64,000 nt of DNA from Carettochelys insculpta. Its lineage: Eukaryota > Chordata > Testudines > Carettochelyidae. The first letter of the stretch is position 1; every line of letters starts with the position of its first letter. Below the pieces are notes generated by a model. It had not been told where the DNA came from. It was given only the letters and a program-made list of their open reading frames with translations, and did not search any database. Location of the stretch: contig NC_134138.1 of assembly GCF_033958435.1 (NCBI RefSeq), forward strand, positions 4,228,001 to 4,292,000, written 5' to 3'. Both the position numbers and the translations under genes were made by a program. Shown here piece by piece: positions 31,869 through 43,235 of the stretch.

Positions 31869-34800
31869 CTGCAGCCTGGGCTCCCCAGCCTGCTCCGCGC
31901 ACCGGAGCGCGCTCTGAAAGCAGGGCTCCAGGGTCTCGTAGCCTTCGCCAGCCTCCTCCCTGGCCAGGGCGATGTTCAGCCAGGTCTTCCCCTCCTGGGG
32001 CACACAGACAATGGGATTAGCTTCCCCTCACCAGTCCAGCTCCACTGGCAGGGAGCCCACCCAGGGGCACGGGGTAAGTGACAAACAGCAAGTCCTTTGC
32101 CATCCTGACTCTTACGCCTGCCCCACCCTCCTTCCCTGCTCCCGAGCTGTGGGACCCAGCCAGGCCCTGCTTGCTAGCTGAGCTCCCCTCCCGCAACTCC
32201 CCAGAGCACGGCCAAGCCCAGCACGGGGTCCCCAGGCCCTGCAGGGTGAGACCGGCGGGCAGAAGGCAGAGCCCAGGCCGCCCCCTCACCTCCAGTGGGT
32301 TTCCTCGCCGCAGCGCCAGCTCCGTCTGGTAGTGCTGGACCGCCCGGCCGGGCTCCCTCAGGTCCGCAAAGGTGGTAGCCAGAGAGACATGGATCACAGC
32401 CAGCTCCTGCTCAGGCTTCTGGAGGGACTCGGCGTAGCGCAGCTGCCAGAGACACCGTCCACAGCATGCTGTGCCCGGGGTGGCCGCCCGCCCCCGCAGG
32501 GCTCGCCCAGCCCCATCCCTGCTGCCTGCAGGAATCTGAGCGGGTGCCCCTGCCCTCGGGCCAGAGCTTGGCAGCACTTCGGCGGCTAGGAGGAAGCGGA
32601 ACCAGCCCCTTACCATGCACGGAGCCCAGCCTCCAGGCAGCCTGGTCCTCCCCCAGCCCACAGGCCGAGAGCAGGGGCAGCCCTCACCCACCTGCCTCTG
32701 GTAGAACTCCACCGCCCGGCGATAGTCCCCATGCTTGGAGAACAGGTCCCCCAGCTGCTCACACAGGCCCAGGGCTGTCTGCAAGTCGCCGGGCACTGCC
32801 TCCTCCAGAGCCTCCTGCAGATGGCTGACCTTCATGGCTGGGGGAGAGGCCAGCAGTGTGAGTGGCACGCACCGGGGGTGGGCTGGGTTCTTCCCCCTAG
32901 AGGCTCAGGGCAGGTAGGGGAGCCACAGGTGAAGGGGTATGTGGGGACCAAGGTCCCCCTCACCCAACCCAGCCTGCAGGCCTCTGGGACAGTGAGCACC
33001 TGCCGAGCCCCCTTCGCTGCCCCCCTGGGCTGGTGCGGGGTCAGTGTCAAAGCACCGCCCTGTGGTGCCACTGGGGCTACGTCGGGGACGTGCCAGAAGC
33101 CCTGTCAGGAGTGGCCTGTGCAAGCGCGGCCCTGCACCCGAGAAGCCGCGGCACCTTTCCCTGGGCGTGCCTGTGACACGGGGGTGGGGGGGGCGGGCAC
33201 CGCCCCAGGAGCCACAAGCCACACAGGGCTGTGAAGGGGAGGGGCTGCACTGAGAGCCAGAGGTGGAGAGCTCCCAGCCCCAGTCAGCCTGGGCTGAGCC
33301 CTGGGGAGTGACACCCAACCTCCTCCCGGCCAGCTGCACAGGCCACTGGGTCCCCTCAGCCCCCCCCGCGCCGTGTCGCAGGGAGCCCCAACCCGAGCCC
33401 CCTCACCGTAACGCAGGTTCCTGCGGATGCTCTCGCGCTGCTGGGGCTGCTGGGAGCCCAGCACGTAGGCCTTCTTCAGCGAGCGCCTGGCGGCCACAAA
33501 GTCCCCCAGGCTGAGGAGCATCTGCAAGGCCCCAGGGCAGCAGGGTCAGCAAGGGGAGGGGCAGAGAGGTCCAACTACCAAAGGGTGCTGGCCTGGCGGG
33601 GGGGAGGGGGCTGTCCCCTTACTGGCCATGCTGGGTGGTCAGGCCCCAGGGGGAAGAGCTTGGGGGCCAAGTACGGGCTCCCCGCTGCCCTCACCTGGGC
33701 GATGCCGGCACAGCACTCACTCTCCATGCACTTCTCCTTCATGGTGTGGGCGCAGTCGCGTGCCCGCTCCAGGCAGCGCATGGCCTTGGAGTGCTGCCCC
33801 TCCCGCAGGTGGATGTGGCCCAGATTGAAGTAGGCCCGGTACAGGTCTTCGTAGAGGTGAGTCTGCCTAGAGGGAGATGGGTCACCCCCAGGGTCGCCCG
33901 CCCATTCACGTCCTCAGGAAACCCCTGGGCCCTGTGCCCCCACCTGACACCCCCCAGCCACAGCACCAGCCGGTTTCCTGAGCCAAACGGCTGCAGCCAC
34001 CAGCAGAGGGTGAACCCCAGGGAAACACAGGAGCTCTTCAGAGGGGCCTTCGGCCTATCAGCACCACCACCCGCCCCCCCCAGGGAGGGGCCAGGGCCTT
34101 ACTCGGAGATGAAGATGCTCTTCTTGATGTACTGGCTGCACCTGGCCTGGTCCTTCATGCTGTCGTACACCAAGCCCAGGTTGAGGTAAAGCCGGGCCCT
34201 CATCTCACTCAGCTCCCGCTGCGGCACCTTCCCTGGGACAGCCAGAGCCAGCCCGTCACCCAGCCGGCTCCACAAGGCAGGAGCTCCAGGGCCAGAGAGG
34301 GGCTGGACAGGTCCTGGACCCCTCACCCTCCAGCTGGCCGAATGAGCTGAGCAAATTGTCTCCCAAGGGATGGGGTGGGAGTGCTGGGAGGTCCCTACGG
34401 AACAGTCTCGGGCCCGGTCCTGGCTGCCCTGGTGTGGAACCGAGAGATCAGAAAAGGCTGGAGGTCCCTGAGTGCCCCTGCATATCCCACAATCCCGGCG
34501 GCGAGCCTAACTCGGCCTTACAAGCCAGCACGAGTAGATAGGAAGCCCGGATAAAAGCCTGAGGGCCTGCCCCTTCCTGGCCAGGCCAGGGAGTTCCGGC
34601 TCGGGGAGGGGATGGAGCTCAGGGACCAGGGACATCCCAGATGCAGGCTCTGGGGCAAGGACAAGGGGTAAAAGGTGGGGACTTAGACCGTCTGGTCAGA
34701 CAGCCAAGGCAGAGGCCGACTGGTGACCCTCCCCAGGGCGCACCACATCCCAAGCTGATGGCTCCCCTCCCTAGCTCCGTGTCCCACAGCTCCCAGCCCG

Positions 34801-37800
34801 GCTCTCACCTTCCAGCTGCTCCTCCAAGATGGCCAGGCTCTTCATGAAGGCCTGCTCCGCCTCCCAGAGCGCCTCCCCGGCCTGGCTGCTCTCCGCCACG
34901 AACATGTAGGTGCGGCCAATGGTGGCCCAAGCCCTCTGCTGCTCAGTGTGGTCGGACACAGCGCAGGCCAGCTCCAGATGCTGGCGCTGGTGCTGATGGA
35001 GCAGGAGAACAAGAGGGCGCATGAGACCCCCCAAGCCCCATGGATCTGGGCTGGCTTTAAATTGGGCCCTGCAAGGCTGACAGCTCAGGGGTTACCACTA
35101 TGTGCCCTAGTGTTCCCTTTTAAACCCCTCCAGCCATTCTGTCGCCCCTGCTCTGGCTTGCTGCCCCTCTCACCCCGTGGCCTTTGGCGGGGCTGAATAC
35201 TGGGAAAGTAGCTCTCAGCCCAGCTCCTGGGGAGCCCCAATCCCTGCAGCTGATTATCCCCCTCTCCCCCATTACCTTCAAAGCAGCTTCATAGTTCTCC
35301 AGCTCAGCCGGGCGCTCCCCAATCTTCCGGTGGGCCACGGCACAGCCGATAACATCCTCCACGCTCTCCAGGAGGCGCAGCTCCTCCTGGTGCTCCACCA
35401 CCGCCTCTCGGTACCGCCCTGCCGGGAGCAGAGAGACACTGGGGTGACGAGCGAGCCAGCTGGCTTCCCAAGGCACAGCAGGGGCCCCTGGGATGAGGCG
35501 CACCCACTCCATCAACTACAAGAGCAGCCAGAGTAACAAGCCCGGGGCGTAACCCCTCTTGGGGCTCAGAGCTGACATGCACCGGGGAATCAAGAGCACA
35601 ACTCCTATGTTAACAACAACAAGTCCCGTGGCACCTTATAGACTAACGTATTTTGCAGCAAAGGCTTTCGTGGGCAAAGACCTGCTGCATCACATAGAAT
35701 CAGAGAACACTAGGACTGGAAGGGACCTTGAGAGGCCATCGAGTCCAGCCCCCTGCCCCAATGGCAGGACCAAGTACTGTCTACACCATCCCTGATAGAC
35801 ATCTATCTAACCTGTTCTTAACTATCTCCAGCGACAGAGATTCCACAACCTCCCTTGGCAATTTATTCCAGTGTTTGACCACCCTGACAGTGAGGAACTT
35901 CTTCCTAATGTCCAACCTAAACCTCCCTTGCTGCAGTTTACGTCCATTGCCTCTTGTTCTATCCTCAGAGGCCAAGAAGAACAAGTTTTCTCCTTCCTCC
36001 TTATGACTCCCTTTTAGATACCTGAAAACCGCTATCATGTCCCGCCTCAGTCTTCTATTTTCCAAACTCAACAAGCCCAATTCTTTCAGCCTTTCTTCAT
36101 AGGTCACATTCTCTAGACCTTTAATCATTCTTGTCGCTCTTTTCTGGGCCCTCTCTAGTTTCTCCACATCCTTCCTGAACTGCGGTACCCAGAACTGGAC
36201 ACAATACTCCAGCTGAGGCCTAACCAGCGCAGAGTAGAGCGGGAGAATGACTTCTCGTGTCTTGTTCACAACACACCTGTTAATGCATCCTAGAATCATG
36301 TTTGCTTTTTTTGCAACAGCATCACACTGTTGACTCATATTTAGCTTGTGGTCCACTGTAACCCTTCGATCCCTTTCTGCTGTACTCATTCCTAGACATG
36401 CTCTGACAAAGCGGTTCATTCCCTCCAAAAGCTCATGCTCCAAAATCTCTGTTAATCTATAAGGTGCCTCAGGACTGCTTGTTGTTCTCGAAGTTACAGA
36501 CTAACATGGCTCCCTCTGTGATACTTATCTCCCATGTTGTAGCTGATGGCCTCTGATTTTCTAGCTACAGGAAATACAGTGGCTCTAGCACACTTGGATG
36601 GCAGCAGAGCATCAGACAAAATTAGCTACATGCAACGTTAGCCAAACTGGAGCACTCTGGGATCAGCCCAGGAGCGTACAGGGGGAGAGAACAGGCTTCA
36701 GGGGGTGAAGGCAACAGGCTGTGCCGAAAGGTAAACTGGCAGAGGGCAGGGATGCTCCTGGCACAGCTCCTCAGAGATCCGACACGAGCCCAGTTGTACC
36801 ATATCTATTAATGCCCAAGGCAGGAACAGCAGGAGTGCACTGATGGGCTTTGCTGCAGACACAAGTCAGGAAGGGCGCTCGCTCCGGAGGAGGATCGGCA
36901 TGGTAGGCAGGACGATCGGGGGGATCTCAAAGCCTGCAGCAGAAACGAGGCGCTGCTCAGTACGACAAAGGACAAGGTGCTTGGAGTGAAGGGCTACCGA
37001 TAGCCGGAGGCTCATCAGCTGAAGTGAAGGAAGGTGAGAGAAACCTGGATGCTTTGGCTGGTTATAGGGTGACTAAAGCCACCTATGCAATGCAGCCACA
37101 CAGCAGGCAAAGGCACAGTCTCTCCAGCAGAGAGAGGACCACGTCCATGACTGGTGACAGCTGGTCTGGAACACGAAGTACCATTTCCTGAGCACAAAGG
37201 GGGACTTCACCCCAGAGAAAGGCAGAGAAGAGCCACTCAGGTTGTTGAGGAAGGCAGAGGTGACTGGAAGAACTTGGCTGGCCTAGCTCGCAAAGAGAAG
37301 GCTGTGAGGGTGTCCCCCGAGTCTCCGGTGATACACCAAGGAGGTCAGGCCCAGGCTGGGGCCAAAGCAGGGAATGCAAGGGACAATGCTGGCCTGAGAA
37401 CAGAGAGTCTTGAGTAAAGTTGGCTGGCACAAAGGAGAAGGTTTCTAACCATTGCAGGGAGCTGTGGGGACGGAGGCCAAACAAGATTCAGGTTAAAGAG
37501 AGAGCTAGATGTCACAATGGCAGGGAGTTTCAGGCATGGGGCGTTCTTCTTCAAGAGCAGGGCTCAGGTCACAGGCCAGGATCATCGCACTGAATCGGCT
37601 CCCTGCTGGGGGAAGGTCAGCTGTGTGGCAGACACAATCTCCTGGGGGCTGGTCCCAGCCCATGGATGTACCATCCCTGCAAAGAAGAGCCATTCCAGGC
37701 CTGCTCCCACGGCCAGGAGCCCTCCCCAGCCCAGCCGTCACAAACACAGCCAGACCAGCACCGACAAAGACAGCCGAGAGCATTGCCCAGTGACCAACTT

Positions 37801-38050
37801 TCCAACGGTGGCCCCAAAAGCAGGGCCTCCAAACCTTCCTCAGAACGGCTCTCCCGGACCCATCTCTCCCAGCGTCAGCCCTGGCCACGAGAGCCAGACA
37901 GCAGTCAGCTAGCCACCCTTTGCCATTGAGAGCCAGGCCCTGGGACCCACTCACCATGTCTGGCCAAGATCTCCCCAAGCTGGTTGCAAATGGCAGCTTC
38001 CTCCTTCAGGCTGCCACTCCTCCGGGCCTTGTCCTTTGCTTTCTGGAGCA
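31869..38050 (-). CDS. TONSL: TONSL N-terminal TPR exons
   Basis: Nine exons in gene order: 37955-38050, 35276-35418, 34809-34992, 34103-34232, 33695-33866, 33407-33521, 32692-32837, 32290-32442, 31869-31994. They encode successive 34-residue-type TPR helices (for example [60 protein letters not shown]). The [10 protein letters not shown] block is strongly TONSL-like. All junctions are GT-AG and in phase. The TPRs form a protein-protein scaffold. The first intron seen (35419-37954) holds CR1 and other repeats. Confidence 0.9.
35602..36525 (-). mobile_element. CR1 LINE 3' part flanked by tail-type repeats, in a TONSL intron
   Basis: 35693 to about 36430 is a 5'-truncated CR1. The minus-strand ORF encodes the end of the CR1 protein ([56 protein letters not shown]). 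It ends with the CR1 3' UTR and a GATTCTATG terminus at 35693-35701. On both sides lie fragments of a repeat with GGCACCTTATAGACTAAC and AAAGCTCATGCTCCAAAA-like sequence, seemingly a repeat into which CR1 inserted. Confidence 0.85.
36526..37954. other. TONSL intron; no other feature seen
   Basis: No exon, known repeat motif or RNA gene is recognised in this intronic stretch. Confidence 0.5.
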
Positions 38051-38389
38051 CTGGGGGGCCGGGGGGAGAGAAGAACATCAGAACCCGGTCAAGCTCCCAC
38101 AGCCTGTCAGCATCAAACCCCTCTGGCGCAGAGTCATCGGCCCTCTAACTACGTGCCCAGCTCAGGGCAACAAATCACAACACGCAGGATTTCCAATTAC
38201 CTCCACCACCATGGAATCTGACCCCCAGCCTGGCTGCATGCTCCCTGGGGGAGACAGGAGCTGAGTCCCAGACAGATGGACAGGACTGTCGCAGGGTAGT
38301 CCAAACCCCCTAACCCCACACTGCCCAGACCCGTCTGGGAGCCTAGCTCAACGATCCCACCTATAAACGACCCTCTCTCTGGCCCCACA

Positions 38390-38861
38390 TGTTGACCCAC
38401 ACACCCTCAGCCCCACCCACCTCCACCCCCTCTGACACCCTCCTGCCTCCCTGCCACACACAACTGCAATATCGCCTTCAAATCCCACACCCCCTCTGCC
38501 CTTGCCACCCTATCACCCACCTGCCTCTGACTCCCCCCATCACCCGGCCCCCTCTGCTCCCCCATCACGCCCCAGATAGTGCACCCCCTTCGATCCCCCC
38601 ATCACCCCACAGCTCTGCCCCGCCCCCATCACCCCACCCCATCACTGCCCTGCTCCCTCTCATCACCCCACACCCCACTGCCCTGCCCCGCCCCCATCAC
38701 CCCACCCCACCCCACCCCAAACCCCATCACTGCCCTGCTCCCTCTCACCTCCCATCACCCCACACCCCACTGCCCTGCCCCCTCTCACCCCCCATCCCAC
38801 TGCCCTGCCCCCTCTCACCCCCCATCACCCCACACCCCGCCCCGCCCCCTCTCACACACAC
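38390..38861. repeat. C-rich degenerate tandem repeat
   Basis: Many imperfect copies of CCCCATCACCCCACACCCCACTG-like segments occur, strongest at 38620-38850. A 159-codon proline-rich frame exists only because the repeat lacks stops. The first TONSL exon was sought here on the minus strand and not found. Confidence 0.75.
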
Positions 38862-39020
38862 CCCCTAGAGCTGGAAGGGACCTCTGGAGGTCATCTCATC
38901 CAGTCCCCTGCCCTGGCATCAATTTGCCCCAATCCCTCACTGGCCTCCTTAAGGCTTGAGCTCACACCCCTAGGTTTAGTAGGCCAATGCTCAAACCCCT
39001 GAGCTATCTCCCCACCCTAA
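38862..39020 (-). mobile_element. CR1 3' UTR fragment
   Basis: CTGGAAGGGACCTCTGGAGG and CAGTCCCCTGCCC match the CR1 3' end seen at 35700-35760. No coding part remains. Confidence 0.65.
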
Positions 39021-39314
39021 TTAACAGACGTTACTCATAACTTTAACTATAAAAATTATACGTGTACATAAATAGATTTTACAGGTCCAGGGGGTTATAA
39101 CATTAAAAATGATAGGTCACAAGTCATTTTTTGTTCAAAACATTTCTGAGTTATTCATAGGTGTGTTCATAACCCTTTTTCCGTAAAGCGTGGGGGATGG
39201 TCCGTCACAACAATATGTTTAATCGACTCTCTGGGTAACTTTTTTAGTGCGTCAACAAAAGCAGAGAGAAGCAACTGATGTCCACAGTCAACAATCTTAT
39301 CTGGTGGCTAAACT

Positions 39315-40418
39315 GTGCTGCAGTCGGACAAATGCAAGGGCGAAATGACAGAACCCGGAAAAAAAAAGATTCGAAGGCTGTGCACTTTTAAAAATGAGTG
39401 GCTGCAACTCCCAGAGTATCAGAATTGGCTTATAAAGGCAAATGAAGACTCAGGATATTGTTCTATTTGTGATGTTCAATTCACAGTTAAGTTTGATTCT
39501 GTAAAAGCCGTCAAGCATCATGCAGAAACAAAGGGTCACAAAATCAAAGTACAAGGACAGGTGTGGTGTAATGCTAGCAATAAAGTCTCCGTAAAGAGTA
39601 ACAATGCTGAAGAACAACGCATATGCGCAGCTGAATTGCTTTTAACATATCCTGGAGTTAAACACTACCACAGCTACCGTTCTCAAGATTGTGGAAATAA
39701 ACTGTACCCCTCCGTTTTCCCTGATTCCAAAATAGCCTCCAAAATTCACTGTGGAATGACAAAAGTAGAAGCTTTGATCGAGGCTGTATTAGCACCACAT
39801 TCTTTAAAACTGGCTGTGCAAGACATTGGATCAGCACCTTTCTCAATCTCAGTGGATGCTTTTAATATAGGGAGCATGAAACTATTCTCAGTTGTCATCC
39901 AGTACTTCAATAAAGATAAGGGAATCTGCACATCACTCCTAGACTTTCTTGAAGATGCAGATGAAACATCAGAGGTGATTGTAAAGAACTTACGGAGTTG
40001 TCTTCAAAATGCCAGTCTGGTACAGAATAAAATTGTGGCATATGGAGAGAGAGATTTTGAAGAAAATGAGTCTGGTTTTGTGCACCTAAAGCAAATGCTG
40101 GATTTACCAAACCTTGTACCAACACATTGCAGCACTCAGATAGTACACAATACAGCAAAGCATGGCTTGAGAATGCTCTCTTACGACGTAGAGTGTTTGG
40201 TCCTCAAGGTCTTCAGTGAAGTCTTTGCACTAGATGAGAATAACGGTGAACTTAAAGAGTTCTTTGATTTCATGAAGACAGACTATACAGAAATCTTACG
40301 CCAAGTACCAAAGCCCTCAGCTCGCCGCCGTGGGGCCCTGCAGCTCTCCTCCGGCTGCACCCGCCCGCAGCAAGGCGAGCCTCCCCTGGCTGCAGAGAGC
40401 CCCCTGGGGCCGGGCTAG
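39315..40418 (+). CDS. hAT-transposase-derived ORF with BED-like zinc finger (left arm)
   Basis: It is an open frame of 367 codons. Residues about 25-75 hold a zinc-finger-like segment (CSICDVQFTVKFDSVKAVKHH, ending HAETKGH). Residues ~165-300 resemble the hAT RNase-H region: FSISVDAFNIGSMKLFSVV, FLEDADETSEVIVKNL, and THCSTQIVHNTAKHGL in place of the usual Cys-x-x-His helix. The dimerisation (C-terminal) domain is missing. After KPSA (about 40317) the sequence changes abruptly to GC-rich DNA encoding an unrelated 33-residue tail. It may be a decayed element or an exapted ORF. No function is claimed. Confidence 0.65.
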   Translation: MLQSDKCKGEMTEPGKKKIRRLCTFKNEWLQLPEYQNWLIKANEDSGYCSICDVQFTVKFDSVKAVKHHAETKGHKIKVQGQVWCNASNKVSVKSNNAEEQRICAAELLLTYPGVKHYHSYRSQDCGNKLYPSVFPDSKIASKIHCGMTKVEALIEAVLAPHSLKLAVQDIGSAPFSISVDAFNIGSMKLFSVVIQYFNKDKGICTSLLDFLEDADETSEVIVKNLRSCLQNASLVQNKIVAYGERDFEENESGFVHLKQMLDLPNLVPTHCSTQIVHNTAKHGLRMLSYDVECLVLKVFSEVFALDENNGELKEFFDFMKTDYTEILRQVPKPSARRRGALQLSSGCTRPQQGEPPLAAESPLGPG

Positions 40419-41435
40419 GCCTGCCAGTCCTGGCCTGAGCACACCCCCAGCACCTCTGCCCTAGTCCTGCAGAGGCTTCATCCCTCTGCTTGGGCCAGGA
40501 GCAGCAGGCACGGGGGCTCCCTGCAAGCCGGTGAGGAGGGACCCGGGCGCAGGTCAGGGCGAGGCCCAGGGCCCGGCTGCATTACTCCTGGAGAGAAATT
40601 AAGGCAGATGAGCGCTGCCTCTTGCAGCCCCAGCTCTGGCCCACACAGGCCCTTTGCAACACAGCCCGTCAGCCCTATTGCCAGACCCTCGCCCGTCCCC
40701 TCTGCCAGCTCCCCCCACCAGCCACCCCTGCTGTCCTGCCCGGAACCTGATTCTGCCCCCCCAAGGCAGGCCTTGGCACGGCTGGGCAGCCTGAGGCTGG
40801 CACTGGGCTGCCGGTATCTCCCAGCCGAGCCCACAGGAGGAAGCTGTCGATAGTGGGGGTCAGGGGACAGCTGCTGGGTGTTAAGGAGTTGTGGGCCCTG
40901 CTACTTAGAGAGATGCACAACAGCCAGAGATGCAGCCGGAGCCTGCAGCCCCGGCCAGCTCGTGCAGAAGTACCGGGCAGCTGGAGCGCAATGGGGAAGG
41001 GGGGAGGCAGCGCTTTGCTCTGAGTCACAGTGGAAGGAAACCTCCACCTTGGCCCTGGGGGGGCCCCGATTCTGGAGCTGCAGCCCCAGTTGGGAGACGA
41101 GCTCCTTCCTGGCTGCCGGGAGGGACGTACCGGCTGGCCGGGCAGCACAGTCAGAGCAGTGGAGTTAAACGATACCTGCCCAACTCCCACCCTGTGGCAC
41201 GGATCCGCCCGGGGCAGCAACGCAGAGCCGGGCTGTCTGAGGCTCCCAGGTCTGCAGGTCCAGCCAGCTCGGCCCCGCTGGGACAATGCTGGGGCTCAGC
41301 GCCACGGGGGATGGTCCCTGGAGCAAGGGGCTCGTCCGGGGGAGGGTAAGAATTCTCTCAGCATTTCCGCCCACCAGCGCAGCAGCTAGTGCAGCTCCAT
41401 ATTACCAGCCCCCAGCCCAGGGACAGCCCTAGGGA
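40419..41435. other. GC-rich palindrome-arm segment, unassigned
   Basis: Several overlapping open frames exist on both strands and are conserved between arms only because the arms are near-identical. No domain or convincing splice pattern was recognised. A counterpart lies at 61746-62762. Confidence 0.4.
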
Positions 41436-42411
41436 TGTGAGGGGGTCCCCAAGCTCTGCCCCCGGCCGCAGGCAGGAGTGTGATGGGGTTCAGGGTCCCC
41501 AAGCGCTGACCCCCAGCTGCAGGCAGGAGGGTGAGGGGTTCAGGGGTCCCCAAGCGCTGCCCCCCAGCTGCAGGCAGGAGGGTGAGGGGTTCAGGGGTCC
41601 CCAAGCTCTGCACCCCAGCCACAGGCAGGAGTGTGATGGGCTTCAGGGGTCCCCAAGCTCTGCCCCCCCCGCTGCAGGCAGGAGTGTGATGGGTTCAGGG
41701 GTCCCCAAGCTCTGCCCCCCCCCCTGCAGGCAGTAGTGTGATGGGTTCAGGGGTCCCCAAGCTCTGCCCCCCCGGCCGCAGGCAGGCGTATAATGGGTTC
41801 AGGGGTCCCCAAGCGCTGCCCCCCAGCCCCAGGCAGGAGGGTGAGGGGTTCAGGGGTCCCCAAGCTCTGCCCCCCAGCCGCAGGCAGGAGGGTGAGGGGT
41901 TCAGGGGTCCCCAAGCTCTGCCCCCCAGCCGCAGGCAGGAGGGTGAGGGGGTTCAGGGGTCCCCAAGCTCTGCCCCCCCAGCCACAGGCAGGAGGGTGAT
42001 GGGCTTCAGGGGTCCCCAAGCTCTGCCCCCCCCCGCTGCAGGCAGGAGTGTGATGGGTTCAGGGGTCCCCAAGCTCTGCCCCCCGGCCGCAGGCAGGAGT
42101 GACTCAGCAGGTGGAATGGGCATTTTGTGTCGCCAGAGGCCCAGCTCAGCACAGCGGGGTCCATGCAGCCGGCAGAGACAGTCATTCCAGCCGATCCTGG
42201 GGAGAGGAGCCCTCCACACCAGGGCCTCAGTTCCCCCTTTGTTCCTCTCCTCCAGTCCAGGCTAACTGCCCTCCACTAACTGCCGTGTCTAATTCACACC
42301 CAGCCAGGCTCCTCCCTGGCTGTGGTCGGCCCAGGGTGTTACCTGGCAGCTTAGGCTACAGCCGCAGGGGTCATCCCCGGCCCGTGGGAGCTGCTGGGCC
42401 TGTCACTCACA
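41436..42411 (-). mobile_element. 3' LTR of a Gypsy-type element, internally expanded as a minisatellite
   Basis: In plus sense it begins TGTGAGGGGGTCCCC and ends GTCACTCACA. The part 42100-42411 resembles the solo LTR at 25191-25548 (GCAGCCGGCAGAGACAG; GGTGTTACCTGGCAGC). The part 41436-42105 is a tandem array of a ~51-bp unit derived from the LTR edge (TTCAGGGGTCCCCAAGCTCTG plus a GCAGGCAGGAG tail), about 13 copies. On the minus strand a G-rich polypurine tract precedes the LTR (42412-42440), as expected before a 3' LTR. Confidence 0.7.
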
Positions 42412-42522
42412 CATCCACCCCCCCACAGCACATCGCTCCCCCCTTCCAGACCAAGCTGAGCAGGGTCACTCAGCCAGGGAGCTGGGGAAGTTTGGGCCCT
42501 GCGCCCTGGGGTTAAACATCAA

Positions 42523-43232
42523 GGCTACGTCTACACGTGCACCCAACTTCGAAATAGCTTATTTCGATGTTGCAACATCGAAATAGGCTATTTCGATGAA
42601 TAACGTCTACACGTCCTCCAGGGCTGGCAACGTCGATGTTCAACTTCGACGTTGCTCAGCCCAACATCGAAATAGGCACAGCGAGGGAACGTCTACACGC
42701 CAAAGTAGCACACATCGAAATAAGGGAGCCAGGCACAGCTGCAGACAGGGTCACGGGGCGGACTCAACAGCAAGTCGCTCCCTTAAAGGGCCCCTCCCAG
42801 ACACACTTTCATTAAACAGTGCAAGATACACAGAGCCAACAACTAGTTGCAGACCCTGTATATGCAGCACGGACCCCCAGCTGCAGCAGCAGCAGCCAGA
42901 AGCCCTGGGCTAAGGGCTGCTGCCCACGGTGACCACAGAGCCCCGCAAGGGCTGGAGAGAGAGTATCTCTCAACCCCCCAGCTGATGGCCGCCATGGAGG
43001 ACCCCGCTATTTCGATATTGTGGGACGCGGATCGTCTACACGTCCCTACTTCGATGTTGAACGTCGAAGTAGGGCGCTATTCCCATCCGCTCATGGGGTT
43101 AGCGACTTCGACGTCTCGCCGCCTAACGTCGATTTCAACTTCGAAATAGCGCCCAACACGTGTAGACGTGACGGGCGCTATTTCGAAGTTACTGCCGCTA
43201 CTTCGAAGTAGCGTGCACGTGTAGACGCAGCC
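42523..43232. mobile_element. Harbinger MITE, 710 bp, recent insertion
   Basis: The ends are GGCTACGTCTACACGTGC and its near-complement GCACGTGTAGACGCAGCC. The target duplicate CAA lies at 42520-42522 and 43233-43235. The other arm keeps the empty site (around 60603-60605). Internal sequence is Harbinger subterminal DNA plus remnants of the transposase and Myb gene leaders. No ORF of the parent survives, so it must move with transposase supplied in trans. Confidence 0.92.
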
Positions 43233-43235
43233 CAA

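Noticed and set aside
38389..38959. 159- and 126-codon proline-rich frames
   Set aside because: They are the C-rich tandem repeat in translation and show no splice or domain evidence.
41389..42265. Frames with repeated GVPKLCPP-like units, and the matching frames at 61072-61795
   Set aside because: Translation of the LTR-derived minisatellite, present on both strands; not a protein family.
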